Notes under the pieces: model-generated | The model's input: the letters and a program-made list of their open reading frames with translations, nothing else | Database searches by the model: none | Told to the model about the DNA's origin: nothing | Program-made: the position numbers and the translations under genes | Shown here: in pieces, positions 58,120-64,000 of the stretch | Numbering within the stretch: position 1 is the stretch's first letter | How the letters are laid out: each line of letters starts with the position of its first letter | From: Albugo candida | Lineage: Eukaryota; Oomycota; Peronosporomycetes; Albuginales | DNA: 64,000 nt | NCBI GenBank assembly: GCA_040437565.1 | Contig: JBDOQK010000038.1 | Location: forward strand, 62,001-126,000 | Reading direction: 5' to 3'

Positions 58120-60850
58120 CTGCGTGAGTATAATGAGAATAGTGATAAATCGGTGAACATAGAGAGGGTTATAATCCAGAAAACTTGTGGTATAGAGCAC
58201 TGATTTTGTGGGTTATAAATGAAAGTGAAAGTTTGACAAATCTCCGCGTAATGACGATCCTTTGCCGGACTTTTACTAATCCATACTTAATCAAGTGGTA
58301 ATGAGGAAATGCTCTATTCAGATTAGAATTTATGATCTTTTATCGTATTCAAGCCTTTAAGAGAGGGCTACATACGGAATATTGGCAGCTGTGTTCCTTT
58401 ATAGGGCGCGCACGTAGGTGGTACTTATTTAAATCGCAAACAAAATGGCTTATCGTGCAAGAAACAGATGTGTTAAGTGTCTTTTTTACGAGTGAGAATT
58501 CCCGTTGGACACTGAATAAGTATTACATATATGCACATATGTTTTGACCGATTGACATCTTCCACCCTTTTTTCTTCACTCATTCAAGAAGAGATGTAAG
58601 AATGACGAGAAATGTACAACGCAAATGCCTTTTGTAGGCCACATTCCCTAACTATCATCCATGTACACAGCATAAACACGATAAAACGTAAGCGTAAATT
58701 AGGTTGTAGGATATCAAAGTAGATGAAGGCTCTGGTCAGCACCATATGAGTATGGAATAATTATGATTTAGTATCTCTCTATTCTATACAAGTTGCGGAC
58801 CAAAAAGACGCATGCCGAACGTGGAAGAAGGAAAGTGCGTGTCAAATTCTCACGAAAGAGCCGTAATTTTTTCTTTCTGTTAAGTTTGTACTTCATGCAA
58901 CTAAGTTCATAAGGACGATAACACATTCGATTACCTCCTTGTAATCCTGAACTCGCTTACTGGTCAATTAAGGGAAGAAAAGGATGTTTCATTGGTTTAA
59001 AACACAACTCACGAAAGAAAGCTTACCAGGTACAATGCCTTGGAACTGTTGATTGGTAAATAATTTAACTCTTTCATGAACGGGATTGGTTAAAATACTC
59101 AAATTACAACGAATAATCACACGAAAAGAGCGCATGCAGTGGCGAAAACATCAGTTCCATTTATCAGCGCATCATTTCTATATAACTCGTCCATTTATAC
59201 TGCTTTTGCTGTTGATAAGAAATACCATTTTCCATCGGGTAAGACATATAACCTCCCTTATTGACCGATCGATACTCTCCAATACTTTTTGTAAAGCTAA
59301 ACTCTTAAGATGAGATCTGTTATACGAAAGAGTCAAATGTATTACTTATTGCCATTACAAAGCATTGTTTCTGCCCCTAATGAGCATACACTTACACGAA
59401 CAATGCAGAGAACTGAAAAGCTGTTGCTTGTTCCGTTCGATATCAGCAGTGTGCACTATCGTATCATGTTAGATATATAAAATTGATCATCACTTTCTAT
59501 TGTTTCAAATATATGACACAGCCCACAAAGCAAAAACCTTCTGTACTAGATCGATTATACAGCAATCAACGCTTGTCTCCTGACATATATAATACCGACG
59601 CTTTCGGTGTGGAGATAGGTCGTTTGTACCCGAGTCGAAAAATTCTTAACTCGCTTTCACGACATTTAACGACTCAATCGATATGTTGCTTCACCAATTA
59701 CACCACTCGCGTTTAGAACGGAACATTTGTATCCGTACAGCAAATCAGTTCGATTCTCCACTTTGTTAACCTCAAGGCAGTCTATTCTCAGACAGAATTG
59801 CTCATGTCCCGAGAATGTTTTGCTTGCGTCACATTGAAAATTGTAATTATAAAAGTCCATAATGTCCATAGTACAGAGAGCGACACTGAAGAAGCCTCTT
59901 ACATTAAAAAACATTTCAAAACTCAAACACACGACAGTGAACGTATACACATACATCTCAGACCTTACCGACATCATTCATCACTAATACGTCTCACCAT
60001 ATCCGCCTCCTAATCCGAACGTTTTTCACGATCACGGTATCGTTTAGGCGTACTTTCTGTCGTCTCTGATATTCATCCTATACCTTGAGGAAGCGTGAAG
60101 TGACCAGATGTGCTGCAATAATTTCAGTTCACCGTCAGACAGAGCTTCTCCGATTCACATCATCGCAGTATGTTGGCGCCTTTCTGATTACAATATAGTA
60201 CAACCGGATCGATTCCCATCTCCACATCATGGTGATACGGTATTCTGAATTTCCATCCGTTTCTCCACGCTTCCGAGTCAGCATGAGTTCCAACGGCACT
60301 ATCGGATGAGAATTTCTCCGACTCAATACTTTACATTTTTTTTCTGCACCTTGAATATGACCGTCTCAAATGGCTGGAGTAATCGACATCGTAGCACAGG
60401 CTGCAGCTCACCGTTACGTATGACAGGAATTATCCAGAGTTCCATAAAAGAGTTTTGAGATTTGAGCCACCATATCAAAACTGATACTAACGCTATTGAT
60501 TGTTAGATAGCCTTGCTGCAGAAACCAGTGTATCCATTACCGTATAGTGGACACCTTCAACTATACCGTATACTAGAGACCTTCGTCTATATGCTTCCTG
60601 AGAAAACGTCAGCACCTTTGATAGTGATGGAAAGATCAGCTCGATCGAATAAACTGATGCTCAAAGATCCAATATGAAATGTACGTGGGCTTGTAGAAAT
60701 TTACCGTAGCGAATGCAAACTTCGTTTATAGGATGCCTGCCAACACGTCACACGAAGCAAAGCATGCTCAGACACGGTGTGATAGGGTTGGATTCTGAGT
60801 TTCTTTTCTTATCCTTGCTATTCAAAACCTATCGCAGAACGTGAAACTAA
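58120..60850. other. 5' flank of copy 6 and copia-free paralogous site
   Basis: No gene recognised. 59460-59710 matches 36670-36895; 60480-60670 matches 37270-37456 (left of the copia element); 60715-60850 matches 44435-44580 (right of it). About 60670-60715 is therefore the paralogous site without the copia insertion. Minus-strand frames at 59666-59977 and 36901-37203 are homologous to each other (MSVRSEMYV start), so they may be remnants of an unrecognised gene. Confidence 0.5.
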
Positions 60851-60859
60851 GCAAAAGAC

Positions 60860-61209
60860 GTGTTTCGTTTACGCACGCCTTCAGGCTTGAACATTCCTCC
60901 TCTTATTACAACTACTTCCTCGATCTGCTTCAGCCAGTGTAGTTTATTCGCATCCCGTCTATATAAAGCGTCTGTTGCATTGGACAGCGTGGTTAGAGAA
61001 GGGACTGAAAGATATAAGCTCTTTCTAATCATATGGCGAGCTGGCTGTACGAATCGATAGAGCTGAAAATGAGTCGTTGGAGCGCTTGAGTCGTATTCTT
61101 CACCAGCCGATATGACAAATAATAATTCTTCGATTGAACAGTTTACTGAAAGTGTTATGAGTATTTCGTCTAGCACTCAGTTCCTCTCAATATGACATAG
61201 ACGAGACAA
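60860..61209 (-). pseudogene. Unknown coding remnant, paralogue of 44580-44980
   Basis: A 109-codon minus-strand frame with HWLKQIEEVVVI near its end. It aligns with the remnant at 44.6-45.0 kb, but much of the alignment is in different frames. The upstream part is lost in the gap at 61210. Family not recognised. Confidence 0.35.
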
Positions 61210-61309
61210 NNNNNNNNNNNNNNNNNNNNNNNNNNNNNNNNNNNNNNNNNNNNNNNNNNNNNNNNNNNNNNNNNNNNNNNNNNNNNNNNNNNNNNNNNNN
61301 NNNNNNNNN
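61210..61309. other. Assembly gap (100 N), flanks not duplicated
   Basis: Exactly 100 N; the left side belongs to the paralogous block, the right side leads into the MULE. Confidence 0.95.
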
Positions 61310-61455
61310 GAGGAGCCATAATAAAAAAAATATTAGAATTTTTTTTTGAAATTTCTTTTTTAACGGTTTGATTCGATAAAACGCGCAGAACCTTACCAAC
61401 TTTACTCACATATTCACTCTTATTTTAAAAATTAACCTTAAATAATGGGATTATA

Positions 61456-63454
61456 GAAAAATATACCAATTTGATAAATAAATAAATAAAAATATACCAA
61501 GGCAGTATACTATACGTACGGATATACATTTGCTTAGGATCATAACTAGGAAAACCCAGTTTTCGATGAAAAACCGCTGATCAATAATGCACTATGTATT
61601 AATGATAGCGAAGCATACAATTATGCGTCCCTTATCGGACAGGTCCTACGATTATGGCCAGAATTGTTGCACATTCCACATCTCGTTCGGCGCTTTTCCA
61701 TTTTCTCAGTAGCTTGTTGCGATGGAATGCGCTTCTTCTTTGGCCGGCGTTTTTTTCTCAGAATAGATAAAACGTTGCACACACCTCTTGTGAAATCATT
61801 TTTCAGCACGATAGGCATTATGTTATTGTCGGATCTCTCAGAATAGGCGGCCGCCAACGTCGATGATTTCCAGGAGTCATGCAAATACGTGACCATGTTG
61901 CGCAATCTCCTGTAATGATTCAATGCTAATAAAGCATGAATGCAAGGCGAGCAAACAAATTCCAAGTACCCACACGAGCATCACACAACTTTACCACGAA
62001 ACGGAACTGCAAAATTTAACGGAATGCCCCCCACCCCTGAGCGAATTACGAAGATGTAGTAACAGGTCGAGCATTTATCATCTTCTCCCCATCTCGCAGC
62101 GGCCATTGTTTTATCCACCTTCAGTGATGCATATGGAGTTAGTACTCACCAGCCTTTCACTTTGCTGATATTTTCAGCCCACTTGCACGCCACGTAACGT
62201 TCGATTCCCACCAAGCAGTCGATGATAGGAAGAGTCCGAACAACCTTCAGCACGCTGTTTACCGCCTCCGCGTTGTTTGCTTTTAAAGTGTTGTATATTG
62301 GAGATGGTGAGTAAGCTATTGACCAATTTTCAGGACTAACCTCTTGTAGCCACCAAAGTACTGCTGTTCAAATTGGCGATATTCGCCTTTGCCTTCTCGT
62401 AATCCACCGTTGTACGTGAACGAGCCAATATCCACGCCAAATTCTTCAACAGCTTGGACTTATATTTTGCTGAAATTTTTCATCAAATGACGGAAGCAGA
62501 AAAAATGTGGGACGTCTGGTGCCGACATAAGCATAGCTATCATAAGTCCTTTGTCTCTATCCGATATCACGAACGCAGGAGATGGCTAAAGGTGAGAGAG
62601 TAGGAACTTCAAAAACCAGCTCCGGTAACCTTCATTCTCTGCCGACACATAGCCCAACTCCGATAATTTGGATCTCGTGGTTTCCATTTCGAAAGCTCGC
62701 AACAAGGGGAATCCCACCGATTGATGTCTTCATGAATGTGCCGTCCACGGATATCCCACGCTCACTGTATGAAGTATATGCTCGAAGCCCTTTCCGGAAA
62801 TTGATAGTCAACCGCATGAATTCATCATCTACGATTTCAAGCTTGGCTTCGTAGCCTAGAATGTTTAGTGCATTCAAATAGGATGGAATGAGGCTGCATT
62901 GCTCAATATCACTTCCGTATAACTCAAGCTTCAACTTTTGAGTGATTGAGCACAGTTCATATATGTAGCTGAAATCCCTTCGTTTCTCAACTTCGTTTGT
63001 ATCATCACGGGAGTCATTTTCCTACCGGATATTATGGCCATATCTTCGATTGCAGAATTTAAAGCAATTTTTTTTGCAGTTGTATATCTGCGAGACGCCT
63101 TTGACGGTTCGGATACTTCACAGGAGTGCAAAAACAAACTTCGTTGGAGGGATGAATGTATGCGAAAAGGCAAACTGCACAACGAAGAAACAGCCATGCT
63201 GTGTGCACACTGCTTTATAACGACGTTTGTCACTTGCCACCACACGAAACGGACGGTTACATTCTCGGTTGTACTCAATTACTGCTTGAATTATATCCAA
63301 CTTATTGGCATAGCTCCTGTTCTCGAAGAAGCTGCGGCTACTTTTCTGTTCTTCGTCCTCGCTTGCCATTGAAATGTGTAATGTGTATATCCGTACGTAT
63401 AGTATGCTGCCTTGGTATAGTTTTCTATTTATTTATCAAATTGGTATTTTTTTC
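61456..63454 (-). mobile_element. MULE (Mutator-like) DNA transposon, about 2.0 kb
   Basis: Terminal inverted repeats of about 80 bp: left 61456 to about 61531, right about 63380-63454 in reverse complement. Both contain ATACCAATTTGATAAATAAA and CTATACGTACGGATATACA. The outer edges are accurate to a few bases; the adjacent 9-mers gggattata and gggaattgt agree only partly, so the target duplication is uncertain. The inside is one minus-strand transposase, broken. Confidence 0.75.
61621..63369 (-). pseudogene. MULE transposase with SWIM and CCHC fingers, broken
   Basis: In order: N-terminal DNA-binding-like part (63118-63369, ANKLDIIQAVIEYNRECNRPFRVV); GISVDGTFMKT with GGIPLVASFRNGNHEIQIIGVG (about 62650-62760), carrying the first catalytic Asp; AFVISDRDKGLMIAML with HFFCFRHLMKN (about 62490-62580), second Asp and the C-x-x-H helix; NNAEAVNSVLKVVRTLP (about 62250), matching the late catalytic region; SWIM finger CSCGYLEFVCSPCIHALLAL (about 61920-61975); and a C-terminal CCHC knuckle CGMCNNSGHNRRTCP (about 61630-61675). 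A TGA directly precedes the SWIM finger, and frame changes or stops also occur near 63130, 62935 and 62475. Domain order is normal for MULEs, and the length (about 580 codons) is near complete. Confidence 0.8.
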
Positions 63455-63459
63455 GGGAA

Positions 63460-63770
63460 TTGTTATTTCCACCACACTTTTTACTATTACACCACACCAT
63501 AACTTTTAATATCACTGGTGCACCACGCAAACCACACCACACCACAGCACTCTCGTTCGCCCGATCTCTTCGCTCTCATTCGCTCAGTCTCGCTCTCATT
63601 TTCTCTCAACCTCGCTGTTGTAACCTCTGGTACTGTTTTACCCTGTGTGAAAATTGACGCGCGGTGACTTCGACTGCTGTGCAACAGTTAATGACTGATC
63701 TGAACGCCCCACAGATCTTGAAGTGTGCTTTTAACCGGAGTCTCCAACAGAAGAGCCGAATCCAACACAC
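63460..63770. other. CT-rich stretch between two MULE-like elements
   Basis: About 63535-63620 is pyrimidine-rich with repeated 'tctcgctctcatt' and 'ctcattcgctcag'-like words. GCTCTCATTTTCTC resembles an oomycete initiator only loosely. No gene of its own seen. Confidence 0.4.
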
Positions 63771-63772
63771 AG

Positions 63773-64000
63773 ATGGTCTTTGTGGATCGAGAAGCACTTA
63801 TAGATCATGTCAAGAAGTACGGACTGGAGACAGGTTTCGCGCTCTCAATAAAACTCGGCCAAAACGCGCACCCATTCGCGTGTGGAACTTGGTTCTGACC
63901 TTGGCGGCTCATTTCCGAAGCGCAAATCAGTCCACCTTGTTCCAGAAAAGAACCAACGTGAAAGCGGGACACGTATGACCGACTTCAAGTGGAAAGCAAT
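63773..64000 (+). pseudogene. Start of a MULE/FAR1-like DNA-binding coding region, cut by window end
   Basis: From ATG 63773 the plus strand reads MVFVDREALIDHVKKYGLET and then GFALSIKLG, a pattern like the N-terminal DNA-binding part of FAR1/MULE transposases. In another frame, GGSFPKRKSVHLVPEKN and RESGTRMTDFKWKA (63905-64000) continue the same domain (basic strand, then 'T-R-x-T-x-F-x-x'). The frame changes once near 63870-63890 (or a very short intron lies there). The window ends inside it. It is separate from, and opposite in strand to, the MULE at 61.4-63.5 kb. Confidence 0.45.

Larger units (their letters stand above)
47640..60720. repeat. Large paralogous block II: effector - LINE B - effector
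   Basis: Partner of 27640-37330 with the same order and orientation. It differs by the 2.8-kb DNA transposon and by a deletion next to it. Beyond the effector at 58 kb, 59460-60720 continues to match 36670-37456 and 44410-44600, that is, the two flanks of the copia element. Confidence 0.7.

Noticed and set aside
62195-62215. 'gttcgattccca', a B-box-like sequence
   Set aside because: No A box or tRNA fold before it, and it lies within the MULE transposase coding region.
1-64000. CRISPR array, rRNA genes or bacterial-type operons
   Set aside because: No regularly spaced short repeats, no rRNA-like sequence and no closely packed co-directional genes were seen; the window is eukaryotic.

Overview
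The window looks like repeat-rich, effector-bearing DNA of an oomycete, most likely a white rust (Albugo). Three things point there. First, a family of small, cysteine-rich proteins shares a CD...ANAY motif, and one member has a perfect CX2CX5G ('CCG') motif like that described for Albugo effectors; three of the four intact members have a clear signal peptide. Second, matches to the oomycete initiator core promoter (CTCATTYYNCAWTTT type) lie 15-50 bases upstream of these start codons. Third, the mobile elements (Ty1/copia, L1-like and other APE LINEs, MULE, a DDE transposon also known from fungi) fit an oomycete genome. The species is inferred; nothing in the window names it.

Layout. 0-6 kb: a broken effector copy (698-1295) and a minus-strand L1-like LINE (about 2.5-5.9 kb). 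6.8-8.6 kb: a diverged repeat unit interrupted by a 943-bp terminal-inverted-repeat element. 9.4-17.6 kb: an intact effector gene (9909-10532) and a second L1-like LINE, itself split in its endonuclease domain by an LTR retrotransposon (15941-17095). 18.5-20.9 kb: the second copy of the 6.8-kb repeat unit, a 279-bp near-perfect palindrome and an aspartic-protease remnant. 21-27.6 kb: gene-poor, with one more aspartic-protease remnant and an effector-type flank without an effector. 27.6-37.3 kb and 47.6-60.7 kb: two paralogous blocks, each effector - LINE B - effector. The first holds effectors at 27776-28381 and 33622-34287, plus a copia element (39243-44402) that carries a tRNA-derived SINE. 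The second holds a broken effector (48270-48884), a 2.8-kb DDE DNA transposon, and an intact effector (57435-58082). Between the blocks lies a decayed protein-kinase gene (46728-47518). 61.4-63.5 kb is a decayed MULE with terminal inverted repeats, and the window ends in the start of another MULE/FAR1-like coding region.

All six effector copies lie on the minus strand, and each sits in a module that also duplicates about 0.7 kb of 3' flank and 1-2 kb of 5' flank. The array therefore grew by module duplication, while transposons inserted into and between modules; several modules have lost their gene. Only four protein-coding genes look intact in 64 kb.

Assembly caution. All runs of N are exactly 100 bases. 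At four of them the sequence before the gap is repeated identically after it (155, 474, 892 and 1686 bp). These are best read as unmerged contig ends, so about 3.2 kb of the window is probably counted twice.
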